The notes: generated from the letters alone by a model not told the origin. 64,000 nt of DNA from Desmodus rotundus (GCF_022682495.2 NC_071387.1:149962347-150026346), one strand, 5' to 3'; shown: positions 1 through 14,058, counted from the stretch's first letter. Made by a program: numbers and translations.

Positions 1-2498
1 CACAGACTTTAGTGGACACATGGATGTACACTTCAGGGCACATATGTTACCCACCAAAGAGGCATATAAATGAGAAACACTCAGATTTGGGAGAGGAGGG
101 AGGAGTGCATGCAGAGGGAGAGACATACTTTCCTACACCCCATGAAATCCTAGGGAAAATGTCTCGTGTGACTGGCAGGTCAGTGTACACCAGCAATTGG
201 AATGCAATGAGATACAAGAAATACAATACTGCATATGTACTGCCAGACAGGTGCACCTGCAGGAAAGAAACCAGCACCCGCATGGAGAGGGGAAGGCCAT
301 CTGGGGGAAGCCAGGTAGGCAGGCTGAGGGATAGAGGCAGACACTAGAGAGAAACTCAGCCCTGAAAGATGGAGAGATAAGCTTGCCTGTTCCAAGGGCT
401 GTAAGTAGGAAGAAATGACAGTGGGAGAAAGGTAGGTCAGGGGATGTAAAGAGAAAAACAGAGGCTGGAAAGAAAGAAGCCAGCAGGAAAAAACCAACCT
501 GTAGTCAGAAACAGACCTCGGGAGCAAAGAAAGACTGACACACAGGGCAGAGAGGCATCTTTGGGGACAGCAGATCAACCTTGGGAAAACAACAAGCAAA
601 CTGTACAGTTGATTACAGCAAAATTGACAGACGCCATACACTTGGCAGGTATGAGGTGCATAAAGAGGCCCACAGGAGGAAGGGATTGTACCCAGGGAGA
701 GTGAGGTGACAGAGAGGCCCCTGGTGTTCACTGATCTGTACAACCACTGGGGCCCAGGAAAGGGCTGATGATGTTAACTTCAGATGGTTGAAAAGTAGGA
801 AGAGATTGGGGAAAAATAAATGAGGGACCCTTCAGGTGACTGTACACCCTTTTGGTACTATTGCAGGATCCTCTGGCACTTTCAGAAAAGCCTCCCACAA
901 ATGTGTCCTCAGTGCCCCTCCTGGCTCTGGCCAGACCAGGGCTTCCCCACTGGCATAGTTAACAGTCGCCACCAGTAGCCATCAGGCTGAGCTTTTATCG
1001 TCCAGTGGAACGATACTTAACTTGGTGTTTTACACCTTCCACCCTTATCAGGAGTAGGGCTCGTGACTTTAAATTGTAGCTGCTGTTTGGAAATATGTTG
1101 GCATGTGTTAGGTAATTGGGAAGAAGTTTCTGGTGGTCAAGCCTGTTCTCACGTAAAACTGCACCCACAATTCCTATGCTCAGATAGGAAGGTGCATAAG
1201 GCTTGACAGGCGTCTCCAAGTGGCATGAGCCTGTGCAAGGTTATGACTATTACTCCTGCTCTAATGGCTTTCTGAGGGCTAGAAATTTCCACAGGTTAGT
1301 TTCCTAAATTAAATATCAGAGAGTTATTTTTATCCATTAGTTTGTCCATTGGATTTTGTCTTCTAAATTAATCCACTTTAACTAAGGCTTCAGGGAAGTA
1401 CATTTAGGAATTTTAGGAAACTATGATTTAGACAAAATACATAAGTTCTTTGGACATAATTGAGCAAGTATATGAAATTATTAGGGTTCATGAAAGCAAT
1501 CTTTACTTGGAAACAAACAAGACAAACCTAATTGACTTTCATTATTCAAGTTTTCTACTTTTAGACAAGAAATGAAGAATGCTAATTTGGGAACCTTTTT
1601 AAACAGGGACTAGGGTGAGGGTGGGAGAGAGAGACATTATGAGTTCAGGAATGGTATAGTTTGAGTAAATATCTCCTAAAAGTTGTTTTCCCACTTAGTT
1701 TGAATACAGAAGTAGTTTCAAATTGATTTTATATAAAAAATGTTAACCGGAACATTATTTTCATAGTTTGCAGAATAAGTTTAGATAAAATAATATTGAT
1801 ACCTAGGATATATTGCAAAGCTACTTTTTTTCTACAGAGAGATTATATTGGATGAGGGATCAAGTTGCTAAATAAGTAAAATCACAAGTTACAACTTTAT
1901 AGTCATCCTAAATTCATGTCTGTGATTGTGTGGTCTATATGTGCTCAACATATTTTAAATGAGCATATATTACTAAAATTACATAATTCTCCCAAATGTA
2001 TCCTAAAACTATATTTAAAATTAAAGCCTGAAATTCTAAAATATATCTTGGCTAAATTTTTCAGTAACATAGCTGGCTTTATTTTGACATTTGAGTAACT
2101 TACTGGTATTAACAAAAATCCTATCAAAATATTCTGAGAAGACTGTCAGTGCTGCACCTGTCAATTTATTTATTTTTTAAATGTTTGCCCAGAGCTTCAA
2201 ATGTGGTGGCTCAGATAATATTATCATGTTTATCCAACAATTACATAAAATGTCTTTCATAGATGGATTTCAGGGCAAGGGCTTGGCCATTCATTCTCCA
2301 TCTGAAGATCAGAAAGCAGGTACCTTGAAGGATTCTGTTAAGACATTCTCTTGACAACTCTAATTATTGGTTTACTTTTCCTGCCTTCATTAATGTCTTC
2401 TAGGAAAGTAATAGTGTTTTTGAAAGTTTGTACAAATATACTTACATTTAATTTTGCATTAGGACTCAGTCTCTCTCCATTTGGCCAGTCAAAGCATA

Positions 2499-2724
2499 AA
2501 GGTTTTTTGTTTTTTTTTAAGATTTTATTTATTTATTTTTAGAGAGAGGGGAAGGGAAGGAGAAAGAGAGGGAGAGCAACATCATTGTGTGGTTGCCCCT
2601 TGCACACTCCCCACTGGGGACCTGGCCTGCAGCCCAGGCATGTGCACTGACTGGGAATCAAACCGGTAACCCTTTAGTTCTCAGGCCAGCACTCAGTCCA
2701 CTGAGCTACACCAGCCAGGGCCTG
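2499..2724 (-). mobile_element. VES-type bat SINE (antisense)
   Basis: On the - strand the element starts GCCCTGGCTGGTGTAGCTCA, which is the tRNA-derived head with an A-box-like stretch. It passes through the GCATGTGC and AATGATGTTGCTC segments and ends in a T-rich run, the A tail on its own strand. It is flanked by the direct repeat AAAGCATA at 2491-2498 and 2725-2732, a plausible target-site duplication. This family is characteristic of bats and is transcribed by RNA polymerase III. Confidence 0.88.
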
Positions 2725-3531
2725 AAAGCATACAGTTTTATTTAAACCTCCAAAGTAATATCCTTCATGTCAGCCCTCTTTAATGTATTGATCTTTTAAA
2801 ATCACTGATCTCACAGGTCAAGGGGTAGGTAATTTCCTCTCCTTAGCCTTTCATTCTACCAGCAGAACTTTTCAGCATTTGATTAATTGTGGTTTAAGGC
2901 AGAGAACCTTACTTTTTTCTTATCTCTTCCTTTTTTTGCCTGCCCTCAGTTTTGTGTGAATGTGTGCACTCAATAATCTACCTTATAAATACTACAGAAG
3001 ACCTTGTTCTCTAGCATCCAGACTTGCCAGCACAAAGCTGCCACTGTCAGCTGACATGTTATTAAGTAAAACAGTGAGTTTGCATTAGCACATTCCTTTT
3101 GTTGCACTTTTTAAATGCAGCCAGGTTTAATTTAAATAGGTTTATCTTACTGACTTTTAACTTAGGCCTATCTTCAGGCTGAACTTGATCTTAAAATGCC
3201 CTTTATCAAGTAAAGTTTGTGCCCCATGTTGAAATATGATTGAAAAGTTTATTCAAATGACCAGGTGCTCAGTGCAAAGGAGGATGCTCCTCCCAGTGAA
3301 AAGCAGTAGCCAGATTGCCTACAAAGATAGACGGGAAATTTTGGCACCAGAATTGGGAGGAGAAAGAAAGAACATATGTGAAGGATTGGAACATGTTCAA
3401 GAAAAGAATTTAAAAGGAAAGGGGCGTAGAATTCTTGGAATGATTTACAGAAAAGCTTACCAGAGGACAATGACTGTATCCAAGCCTTTCCATTTGCTCC
3501 ATTTGTATCAGGGGAGCCATGCTCATCACGC

Positions 3532-3570
3532 TTATTGTGGATGTTTGTGGATTATTGTGGATGTTTGTGA
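3532..3570 (+). repeat. 20-bp tandem duplication
   Basis: TTATTGTGGATGTTTGTGGA at 3532-3551 is followed directly by a second copy to 3570 that is one base shorter. The near-identity suggests a recent slip. Confidence 0.85.
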
Positions 3571-4299
3571 TCAAGCCAGCAGAGGGGGATGAATGAGAAT
3601 TTCAGATAAACCAGCGCCAGGTCATTTTAACGATTCACCAAGAGTGGCTCAGGCCTGGCACCAGAGTTCATCACACTTGTTTGCCAGTTTGGGCCAAATG
3701 TATTTGGAGTATTTGAGAAGATGTCCCTAAAATGTGATATTTTGGGCAATTCTGCATTTAAGATGAGCTAAGTTTTACCATAAAGAAAACATGTATATAA
3801 TCCTACATTTGACTTTCCCGCATACCTCTAGTTCCATATGACATTTCCCATGACTTAAGTAAAAATCTAGAAGAGCAGGTCTGGAATAGAATACAGTAAT
3901 TTAATGGCTGTGTCTGTACAGCTAAACTGAAGCTGAAAAACATGGCATAACTCAGGTCAGATTTACCAGGAAGAATTGCTTTTCTTTTCTTTCCCTCCCT
4001 CCCAGTTTATTTACTGATCTATAATTTCTGTTGTGGGATTATGTCTCTTCAGAGCCAATGTTAAATCTTTAGGAAGAACTGGTTTAAGTTCCACCAGTAA
4101 TATTTGCCAGCTAAGGCCAAACCTAGCATTTCCATGGCTAGTAATGTAATATAGGATGTAGGAAGAGAGAATCTCGTTAACTAGGCCTCTTAAAGATTCA
4201 TCAATCAAATCAGCACCTTGAATTGGACTCTGCAGTCTGAGCTTTTGGCTACTAGTTGCATAGAGCTAGATTATTAGACAAATGCCATGTTCCTTTTCT

Positions 4300-4990
4300 T
4301 ATTGCAGATCCATTAATGCTACTGGTCTAAAAAACATGCTGGGGTCCTTAAGGATTTTAGCAAGATTTTCACAGGCAGAGACTAGATGGGGGACCACATT
4401 TCCAACAGAGGGAATGTCATAAGCAAGGAATGGACAGCCGTAGAAAGGCGAGAGCAGGCTCTGAGAGTTGTAAGGAAGACCCTGTTCCACTCATTTGCCG
4501 TGCAGGAGAAAAAAATGTAGTTGGATTTAGAGAGGGAAGGCAGATAGGAACAGATTGGATTTTATTTCATCAACACTGGGGAGACACAGAGTAGAAACTT
4601 AAGGTGATTGGAGCTATGCTTTCAGATTATTCTGGCCTTGTTGTGCATGATGAATATAAGGCAAATCTAGAAGATCACAGACAAGTTATGAAAAAGTATG
4701 TGGTTCAGGCCAGAGATGATTTTGGCCTAAAGTTGATGCTTGTGGGAGGTATTAGAGATGATTGGAATCTATAGAATTGAACAACAGGTTTTAAGGAAAT
4801 AGGGTTGAATTGAGATTTCTAGCCACTAGCATTAGGAGGGGGCACACTTAGTAGAAAAAAAGGAAATCAGAAGCAGTTGGAAGAGTAGGGTGGGTGTGAG
4901 GGAGATAAAGATGATATTTTAATGAACATTCACTCTGTCTTTTGTTTGGTGACTAAGAGACTTAGGTTTGATTATATATTTTATATTTGA
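4300..4990 (-). mobile_element. Possible decayed LINE-2 (antisense)
   Basis: A purine-rich stretch with GCAGAGACTAGATGGGG, GATTATTCTGGCCTTGTTG and CAGGCCAGAGATGATTTTGG has the order of reversed LINE-2 internal sequence, but similarity is weak. Confidence 0.35.
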
Positions 4991-5839
4991 GAAATATATC
5001 TGGGGTTTTGAGGCTAGACTAGGACAATACTATATTGTTTACATGTCTCATATAAACTTATGTTTGGATGGAAATTTGGGGGAAAGTTGGAATTATTAGG
5101 TGGAAGAAATTTTGGTTTTTAGCAGGGCTTTTAAAATTTTGTTTGTATTTTTACAGACTTCCTTTATTCAATAACCTTTTCTATAAATTACACTTAAGAC
5201 TATCACAGAACACAAATAATATAAAAAGCAAATTTGATTTTAACATGAAGATGAGATATGTGTTTTCTGTCCAAGATGATTATTGAAACATTAAGTAATT
5301 CCCTATAATATACCTGGATATACATTTCAAGCATCATTTTGAAGTGATTTCTAAAGGCTTTGAAAGGATAGTGTTTTCACTTCTACATTTCCTCCATATC
5401 TGTTTTACTGTTTTGATTCTCTCCTTTCTTTTTTGTTTGACAGTTTCATTGCAGAAAAACAAAACAAAAGATCATCATGAGTATATAATGCTTTTGTCAT
5501 GTATATCATTGTCATTGATAGTTATTGGTGCTGGGTTCATGGTCTATGAGGCACCCTTGGCTAGAAGACTTTTTCATTGAATAGTGAGCTTGTTCAAGGG
5601 TGGAGCCAGGCTTGAACTTTACAATAAGATTCACTGAGATACCTTAGGATCTAAATATGCTTACCTGGAAGCTTAAGTATTAGCATATTTTAAAATATCA
5701 TTGCTTTTGATTTTGATTATTGGAAACCCTGATGCCTCAGAGAACCACAAAACATATTCATGTAATAAAAACACAGCTGAGTATCTTAAGATGATTTTTC
5801 TTTAATAAAAGATTAAGAGCAGTCCTAATTATAACTATG

Positions 5840-5960
5840 AAATATTCATTTAGCAAACATTTATTTATCTTTTGACATGTGGCAGGCATAGAACTGGGCA
5901 CTGAAGATATAAAGATCAATAAGTTACGGACAGTCCCTGCTACCAACAAAGTGCAGACAT
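5840..5960 (-). mobile_element. LINE-2 3' end (antisense)
   Basis: AGCAAACATTTATTTATC, GGCAGGCATAGAACTGGGCA and GACAGTCCCTGCTACC fit the reversed LINE-2 tail. Confidence 0.55.
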
Positions 5961-6049
5961 AATGAAAAAAAAAAAAAAAAGGCAATGAAGTCCTTATTCA
6001 AAGTGACATCTAAAAAGAGAATTATTATGTTTAAGGATGTGCCTGAGAA

Positions 6050-6530
6050 GCAGCGTCTGCTTCTTCACTTCCCATCCTCTCTCAGCCCACTCCAGTTGTC
6101 TCCACCATGTCCCTGAGATTGCAATTGACTGGGTCCCTTGTTACCAAGTCCAGATGTCATCATTCTGTACCTGTCTTACCTGACCTCAGCAGCATTTCAT
6201 CCTGTTGACTACTCCCTCCTATTAGAAACACTATCTTGATTTTCCTCCTGCCTACCTGTCCATTCTTTCTCAGTCTCTTCTGCTGGCTAGCGTGTGCCTG
6301 ACTAGACTCTGAATGCTGGAGGTCTAGCTCCCTTCTTTTTTTCTCTTCACTCCTTAGGTGAGCTCATCTAGTCATATGGATTTAAATGCCATCTATATGT
6401 TAATGTTTTCCAAATATCTCCACTTTGACCTTCTGACCTTCCTCTAACTCCAAGCATTTACTTTCAACACCTCATCTCCTTATCATAGTTTGGTAGGTAT
6501 CTCAGACTTAACAGATCCAAGTGCAATTCT
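6050..6530 (+). mobile_element. LINE-2 reverse-transcriptase remnant, left part
   Basis: A pyrimidine-rich series with CAGCAGCATTTCATCCTGTT, GACTACTCCCTCC, TCCTCCTGCCTACCTGTCC and AAATGCCATCTATATG follows the LINE-2 reverse-transcriptase order. It is decayed, with no intact frame. It is split from its continuation by a SINE. Confidence 0.65.
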
Positions 6531-6567
6531 TTTTTTTTTTTTTAATTGATTTTAAGGGGTGTGGGGG

Positions 6568-6598
<31 letters not shown>

Positions 6599-6751
6599 AG
6601 AGAGAAAGAAAGAGAAAGAAACATTTATCTATTGTTCTACACATTTATGCATTCATTGGTTGATTCTTGTATGTGCTCTGACCAGGCCTCAAACCCACAA
6701 CCTTGTCCTATCGGGCAATAATCTAACCAACTGAGCTATCCTGCCAGGGCC
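6531..6751 (-). mobile_element. VES-type SINE inserted in a LINE-2
   Basis: The tRNA-like head (rc of TGAGCTATCCTGCCAGGGC) is at the right and a T/GA-rich tail region with a long (GA)n run is at the left. Target duplications are CAAGTGCAATTCT at 6518-6530 and CAAATACAATTCT at 6752-6764, two mismatches in 13. The body differs from the 2.5-kb copy (CATTTATGCATTCATTGGTTG version), so it is an older or different subfamily. Confidence 0.85.
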
Positions 6752-7095
6752 CAAATACAATTCTTGATTTCACTCCTCAGTCTTACATTTTCCTGAGTAC
6801 TTCCCATTTTCATTGGTGGGATCCACTAGTAATCCTTGATTCGTCTCCTCTTTTTCTCACTTCTTTGATCCATGCTTCAGTCCTGTCAGTCTTCATCATC
6901 TAAATCTAACTCCGTCAATCATCATCCCTCCAGTCCCAGCCATCCTCTCCCTTGAGGACCCCTGGCACTGACTTCCAGCTAGCCCTCAAGCTTCCGCTCT
7001 TCCCCCCATAATTGATTCTCCACACAACCAGAGTAATCCTTTTAAAACATTGAGTAGGATCATGTAGTTTCCTGATTTCGAGCTTTTTAATAGCT
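6752..7095 (+). mobile_element. LINE-2 remnant, right part
   Basis: This continues the 6.05-kb element after the SINE: TTGATTTCACTCCTCAGTC, later CACAACCAGAGTAATCCTTT and TAGGATCATGTAGTTTCCTG, which are in LINE-2 order. The duplication flanking the SINE confirms that both parts were once contiguous. Confidence 0.65.
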
Positions 7096-8349
7096 CCCTT
7101 GTAAAAGTGTTTTTGGTGCTTCATTTTAGCAATTTTTCGTACTTTTAAAAATAATCTTTGTCTTTTAATCCAAGTTTATTGTACAGCTCGCCTTATCCTT
7201 CTGCTCTAGAGACTATGATCCCAGGGAATAAGTCTTCATTTACATTTACAGTCAAATTTGACATGTGAGCTTGTTATGCAATTATAAAGCCCACATTAAG
7301 CTCTCTCTCGGAAAAAAAATGATAGGATATTCTGCTTCAAGTATTGTTGGTTTAAAGGGGGTTCACAGTAAGTGACTTTTTAGCTAGTTGTTCAGTTTAG
7401 ATTTTTGCCTTCTGTTCCTTTAAGAGCTATTTGAAATAGACAGATTTAAGACAACAATAATGTTTTTTCAAATTTGGCCTGCATCACTACATTTTCCAGG
7501 AGCTGTCTTTCGAAATGAGGATTGTGTTAAATAGATTAGGTTTTCGACCTCTTCTCCCTACTGTTTTAATAATCCCTTTTACAATTCACTCTTTTCTATG
7601 CTATAATGGCCAGAAAGAAATTATTCTTTATTCCATATGCTATGTAACCTGCTTCTTCTAAATCTGCAGAGGAGTTTCTCCTATGAATAAGGTTGGATTG
7701 GCTCACAAAACAAAATACTAGATGTTCTGAAGCGTAATGACTCCTTTTTTTCTTTTGGTGTCTAATAAAAGACTGGGGACAAAGAAGGAGACGCCCTTTA
7801 TTAAGGCAGCTTTGGATTATCTCTAAACTTTACATTCATGCTGTAATTCTAAACATTACCAGTTTATGACAAGAGCTGAGTATATTTGACTTCTTCAGGA
7901 TCAACAGTCTGATTTCCTGTGCTGTTTCCCGGTTTAGCTCCAGTTTTCTTTCTCTTCTCTCCCTGCCTAGATTTTTTTTTCTTACAGTGGTTAAAATATA
8001 ATAATTAAATAGTCTTTGGTTTCTCTATTAGGAGATGTTTTAAAGAACAGAATAAAATGACTTTTTAAATTAAAAAATCATAACCACAAGTTATTAAAAT
8101 GGTATAGTACCTGTTTTAGGAAAGAAATATGGTCTATCTTATACAAATTTTATTCCAAGGAAATAAATACTTTTTACTATTTACTTGCACAAGTGAAAAC
8201 AAATTCAAGTGTATGATATTTTCTGTAAGCTTAAAGTGCAATAAAAACCAAAATAAGTGATTCCCCCCAAAACTCTCAGTTCTTACCAGTTATTAATCTC
8301 TTGCTTTCAGATGTTTCACATTCTATATAAGTATTTTAAGGAGGAGCAG

Positions 8350-8580
8350 GAGAGGCTCACTGTATAAAGTAAGGATAAGAACATAGTTCTTAAAGTGAGG
8401 CAGGCCAGGGTTTGAGTCCCAGGTAATTTATTAACTATATAACTTTAGGTAATTCATAGGATTTACCCAAAAGCAGAAATAATAGTATCTACCCCACAAG
8501 GGTGTTCTGAGAATTCCCAGAGGTGATAGTAAAAATGATAGTACCTGACACATTTTAAGCACTAAAAATATAGTGACTAG
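8350..8580 (+). mobile_element. MIR SINE
   Basis: GCAGGCCAGGGTTTGAGTCC, CCCCACAAGGGTGTTCTGAG and AGTACCTGACACATTTTAAG follow the MIR order. Confidence 0.6.
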
Positions 8581-10439
8581 GTAGCTATAATGTTTCTTAA
8601 AGTAATCCCACTTAAAGCAATCACCATTATAGAGTTTTCTGGTGTGGGCAAAGTTCCAAAATTTTGTTTGACTTTGGAGTTTATTTTGGCACTGTATCAT
8701 AATTTATAACACAGCTTAGGTATTCAGATAAATATCAAGTGTTCAATAAATGCTTGTTGGTTTTAAATAATTCAAGAATTCTTATGTAATTCAAGAATAA
8801 TTCAAGAGTTAATTTTGAGTTAAGTCAACCTTCCATGATGCGTTCAGAAGGGAAGTGGAAGGTATTCTAGGTACATCTCTAGCCTTAGGGAATAAAGTCA
8901 AAAAACTTTCTATAATGTGTTTCTTAGAGAAATCACTCTTTTAGGCCAAGAATGCTATTATGTCTGTATATTCACAAAAACATGGTGGCGGACAGAGTGA
9001 AAGTAATCATAGATTTAATTTGTCTACATGTGTGAATAATATGTAAACAGTCAAGAGATGGTTTTAACAACTTTTATAGGGTAACTTTCTTCAAGTCCAA
9101 AGAACCATGAGCTTTGCTCCTTCTCTTTCACCCTTAAAGAATTATGTCAGAAATTAAGATTACTCGGTAAAATTAAGATTATTTAGTAAATTACATACTA
9201 CTTACATAGTTCTGGTACATTGCAAGGAATAGTCTCTGAAAATAAGTGGACATAGAACAATTTTTGTTGCAGTAGAATTGGCTTGTAACAGCAGGTGTCA
9301 AAAGTATAATCAAACTTTTGAGCATGTTAGTATTGCCTACACTCTTGTTCTATGCGTAAGAATGCCCTACATTTTCTAAGAGATACAGAGGGTTAATTCA
9401 GGGGGCTCTAAAAACAGTGAAGGACTGAGAACTTAACAGAGACTTTTGACTGCAAAACATCACCTTTATCAGGTTGTTGAAGCATTTGTCAAAAGGAGTT
9501 TCCCTAGCTAGTTTCAGTCTGCATTGTTTCTTGGCTGGATGAAGATACCAGATCATACTCTACACTAATACACGTAGGTTATAGCTCGACTACTGTTCAT
9601 TTAAACACTATCATTACTTGATTTTTAAAAGAGCTACTTGGTATAAATATTTAATTAAAGCTGAAAATCGAAAGCTGAAGTTCATTTCATTTGAAATTCA
9701 TTTGTGATGGGAATGTACTTAGTGAGTTAAACATTGTTTTAAAACCTGCCATATCATATTTGCCCACCTATAATTACATGATCTTCTAAAACTGCATTTA
9801 AAAAATATTCAGTGGTTTCAGGTCATGTTTGTGCTGTTGAATTTAGGCTTAAAAACATTTAGATTAAAAAAAACTAACGTGCTTGAATCATTTGCTTATA
9901 ATAGCATTGACTTTTAGAACTTTTTCCTGGTAGCTATCCCATTTATACAGTGGTCAGGTGCATAATAAGTGCTATAGAGTTCTAGCTGACTTTTGCATTT
10001 TTAAAAAAACATTCAAGAACTATAGCCTAGTAACATCATATCTAAAATTGGGAATAAAATCAGGAAAGCATTTAAGGTTCTCTTACGTATTTTTCTCTTC
10101 TAGGTTGTCAGATATCTTATAGGAGTTTCTTAGTACTGTGATCTTAGTTTGTACAATTTGCATAAACACCCACAACTATTCCATAGATGAGGGTTTTTAT
10201 TATTTTTATTAATTAAAAATGCTAGCACAAAATTTATATATGTTCCTTTATTATACATAGTCCTTGTAGCAAAAAAGAAAAAAAACTTATTTTTTTAAAT
10301 CAGAAACTGAACTTTGAAAATTATAATGATTTTATGAAATTTATTTTTTTTGGAAACAAAATGCCAGACGAACTGAATGAGCATTTAAGGGCTTTTAAAT
10401 GTTCAGCACTATGAGGTAACCTGCTCTAGAGGCAAGAAA

Positions 10440-10610
10440 AAGGAAGGGTTCTATTTGGGATTCATGGCTGGATTTGAGGTCCAGCTCCACTGATCACTAA
10501 CTTGATGATCCTGAGCAACACACCTTACCTACTGGAGACTCATATGTCTCCCCCTCTGAAGTGGCGGATAATGATGCCTTCTTACCACCCAGGGCTGGTT
10601 TTAGGCGGCT
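10440..10610 (+). mobile_element. MIR SINE fragment
   Basis: TGAGGTCCAGCTCCACTGAT, GATGATCCTGAGCAACAC and GTGGCGGATAATGATGCCTT follow the MIR order with substantial divergence. Confidence 0.5.
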
Positions 10611-11689
10611 CACTTGAGACAATGGGTATAAAAATGCTCTGTGCATTACAAAACTATATAAAGCAATAGACATAAGCATATGAAGAGGTTAGGTTTTAAA
10701 TTGAAGTGATGAGGCACAAAACTGGATAAAGCCAAGATTACTTTTGAAGGTTTCTAAATTTATGTAAAGCATAATTGTACTGTTTTGTCTATATAACCCC
10801 AAATAGTAACCTGTAAGGTATATAATGTATATAGTGTATACTGCATATATAAAGAGAACATGGCCAAATAATTTTATAATGCTTTTTTTTTAGCTGAGCA
10901 TAATGTAGATAAATACTTGTTAAGTATGTGTTAGAATCCTCTGTGTCCTAACAACCAGAAGTAAGACAATCTATGAAAAAATAAAACCCCAATGTAGTTG
11001 AATCGTAGACACAGGCATCTGGAAAAACAACAGCTAACAGGAGTTAAATCAAAGTGAGCGAGCATAGGTCAGAATTAGCAAAATGGTGTCAGGAGTGTTT
11101 TGTTTGGCCTGAAAAATATTTAACTTAAAAAATTCGAATCCCTTCTAGGTTTAGCATTCATTCTCTAGGTGTTCACCACTCTTTGTTGCTTTACACCCTC
11201 TCTCTCACATTTTACCTGCCTTGTGTCATTAAACACATTGAGTTTTTCTTTCCTAATAGATCCAAAGGAAGGCCTAGCCAAGGAAATGAACCTTAAACTT
11301 GAATGTTAAGTGAGTGATTATCATGGATTGGCAAAATATGCTTGGGAAGGCATGCCACTTTGGAGGAAGTGGAAGATTGAATTAGTCCTGTAGATAGATG
11401 GTGGGTCAGCTTTCTCTGCGGAGGAGTTTGCTTTGCTTTGATGAAACCACTGCAGGCTGTGTAACTTGCTGAGAGTGTTGTCTGAGAGAACTTCTGCTAG
11501 CTATTTGAAAGATGAGCAACATTTGGAAGGAATTGAAGGACGGGAGGAGGGCTTTTATTTAGGTGCTTGGCGATAGGGGCCTGAAGTTGGCAAAGGTTTT
11601 CAAAGTAGAGACTAAGAGCTTAATTTGAGAAAGTTTGGGGCTGACTGGCCTGAGATGGTGCTGGGAGCCCCGGAGCCACATTTGCTTCA

Positions 11690-12480
11690 TTTTTCTTTGG
11701 TGCCTGGTATTCACGCTTTCAGCACATTTTATCATTCTTCCTGGGGAAATATCTGCTCCTTCCACCAACTCTTGTTTGCTCCAGATGCAGTCATACTAAT
11801 CCAGGCCCTTATCACCAGAGCACTTCTAAGTAAAGCATCCCCTGGAGCTGATCTCTAATCCTTTTCCCCAGCCCCAGTCCCTCCAACTCCATCTTTCTTA
11901 CACGTGACTGAAAGAGCTGCTTTCCCTGGAATACTTCTTTTTCAGCAACTCACTTTCTTATTCTAAAAATTAGAAGAGCCTCCAATTGTTTATCAGGACA
12001 AAGGCCCTGCCTGAGGGGGTAATGGAGGAGATTAGAGTAGATTGTTTCACTGGGCGATAAACCTTTTGAAATCCCAGAAGTCTGAAATTTAAATAACCGT
12101 CCTATTTATTCTCTAGTGGATGCAAGCTAAAGCTGAAGACAAATTTTGAGCCCAAGGAAAGATCAGACAGGGGTTTCCAGGTCCAATTCTGATTCTTTGT
12201 ATAGTGTTTCAAAGAACTCCACACAGAGACACTTGCCCTCTGCCCACATGTACGCATTCCTGTCTCCTTTCTTTTTTGTTCAGGTAGGGCACTTTCTCTC
12301 CCTGGAATTTGTCTTTTCTAAACTGCTACCCAAGATGCACCTTTTCCACAAGACCTTTGGCTTTTCTAATTTCTCTTCTAACCCATACAATTCTCTCTTC
12401 TTTCAAAGTCCTTTCTATACCTAATATTAAAACAGCCTAGTATTTAATCATTCTCTAATGTTCCCCAACTAAAACGTAAA
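11690..12480 (+). mobile_element. Possible decayed LINE-2 (sense)
   Basis: A pyrimidine-rich stretch with GCAGTCATACTAATCCAGGC, CTCCAATTGTTTATCAGGAC and CACAAGACCTTTGGCTTTTC resembles LINE-2 3' sequence but is very diverged. Confidence 0.35.
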
Positions 12481-14058
12481 CTCTCTGGCATGAAGTAATA
12501 GCCCCCCCCCCACTCTTGAATGTCCCACACAGATGTGTGTGGAGCACTGGATAAAAAGGCAGAAGAAAAGCAGCATCACAAAGGGGCAGGTGCTGGTGGG
12601 CGTTAACTATATTATCTCTGGATTCAGAATTCTGTGATTCTGGTGGCCTGCAGTTGACTAACAGCATATGGTGGGAGTTGGAGCAGAGAAGATTATAAGT
12701 TAAGGTTGTAAGCCTAAAGAACCAAAAAAAGAGAAGTACCCTTGAGAAAAATGTAGGAAAGGCATGCCAGTTTGGAGGGTGAGGTGGGGTGGTTTAATGT
12801 TTTCCAGTTTTGCTGTCATTGAGAGTTTTCTAATGCATAATATTTTAGGCGTTGACTTATAAGTAGCAAGTTGTAGTCAGATGCTAGTTGAGAAATAGAA
12901 AAGAGATGCAGAGCCATCACCAAACAGACCAGGTGAGCCTCCAAGCAGGAGTGGATCTACAACAGAAAGAGGCGAGAGAAGGGTATTAGCTTTTGAAATG
13001 AAAGGCATGATCTAAGAGCTAGGAGGGCTGGTGTCTGTAAATGTAAGGGAAGCAGCGATATCCGGTAGACAATGAGCAATTTAAAGCTTGAGAAAAGTTA
13101 GCATTTGTTTGACTAGGGAGAATAGATGAACTTAATAGAGAATTTCAGATCCCAGTGGTGTGCTTGAAGACCACTTCTGAGTTGCAAGTAGTAAGGGAGG
13201 AAAGTATAACCAGCCTCAGAGATGTTGTTCACTGTGGTTGAAAGGAGAGTCAGGAAGTGGGGGTGATGGAATATTGTGAAAACTGGAACCTGGACCTGTG
13301 CTACCCAAATTGTAGGGCCCCCTTAAGAGGAGAGGCTCCCCTGGGCTTCTGCAGGCACATTGCCATTACTTCAAGAAGTTTAGCTATGGAAGGTAGGTTT
13401 GGGTAGGTTTTCTCCATGTAAGGAAATCCTAGTATTAATCTATATTCTATATTTTATAAAAGACCATGAATGAGAATGAATCACTACTGAAAATTATTTT
13501 TAAATTTCAGTCATTACCTTTTTGTCTTCCCGCTTTTAAAAACCCACTTCTCGCACACCAAGGAATGAATTCGTTAAATCTAAAGTTAAAGGATCATATT
13601 AGGGTGGTAAAACAAGATAATAGTTTCTATTATAATGTTTTTTCCAAGATGTTTTATCCCTTTATATAAATAATAATAGAGTAGTTAATGCTACCATGTG
13701 ATTTTATATTCAGATGATCTATCTTTTAAGAACTCATCCTTTTCTTCTTTCTCTTTAGTTTATTTTAATCCTGATTAATAAACTTTTAAGTCTGCAGAGA
13801 AGTTTTGGAAAGTAACTGAAAGTAGGAGGTAATGTGTATGGAGTGGCTGAAGGCAGGGCACATGGGTGCCTGCCTCTGTATTGTATTAGAGATCCAGATG
13901 AGACCAGAAATGCGGTTTCTGGTTTTTGTGCATTGGGTTTGGATATAAGGGTGTGAAGAATAGTTTACAGGCTGATGTGTTGTTATTAAATGTTACCCAA
14001 ATCTGATTTTCCTGTGAATTTCGGTTCCCAATTTGGAAAACCATTCCCATGGAAAAAC

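Noticed and set aside
2660..2724. tRNA gene candidates in the heads of the SINEs (also near 6.74, 24.47, 25.68, 32.35, 37.48 and 63.16 kb)
   Set aside because: These are the tRNA-derived heads of VES-type SINEs. They lack a complete cloverleaf and are followed by the SINE body and tail.
3236..3592. 118-codon open frame in intron 1
   Set aside because: The sequence is unrecognised, includes a recent 20-bp tandem duplication, and shows no sign of coding constraint that I can see.
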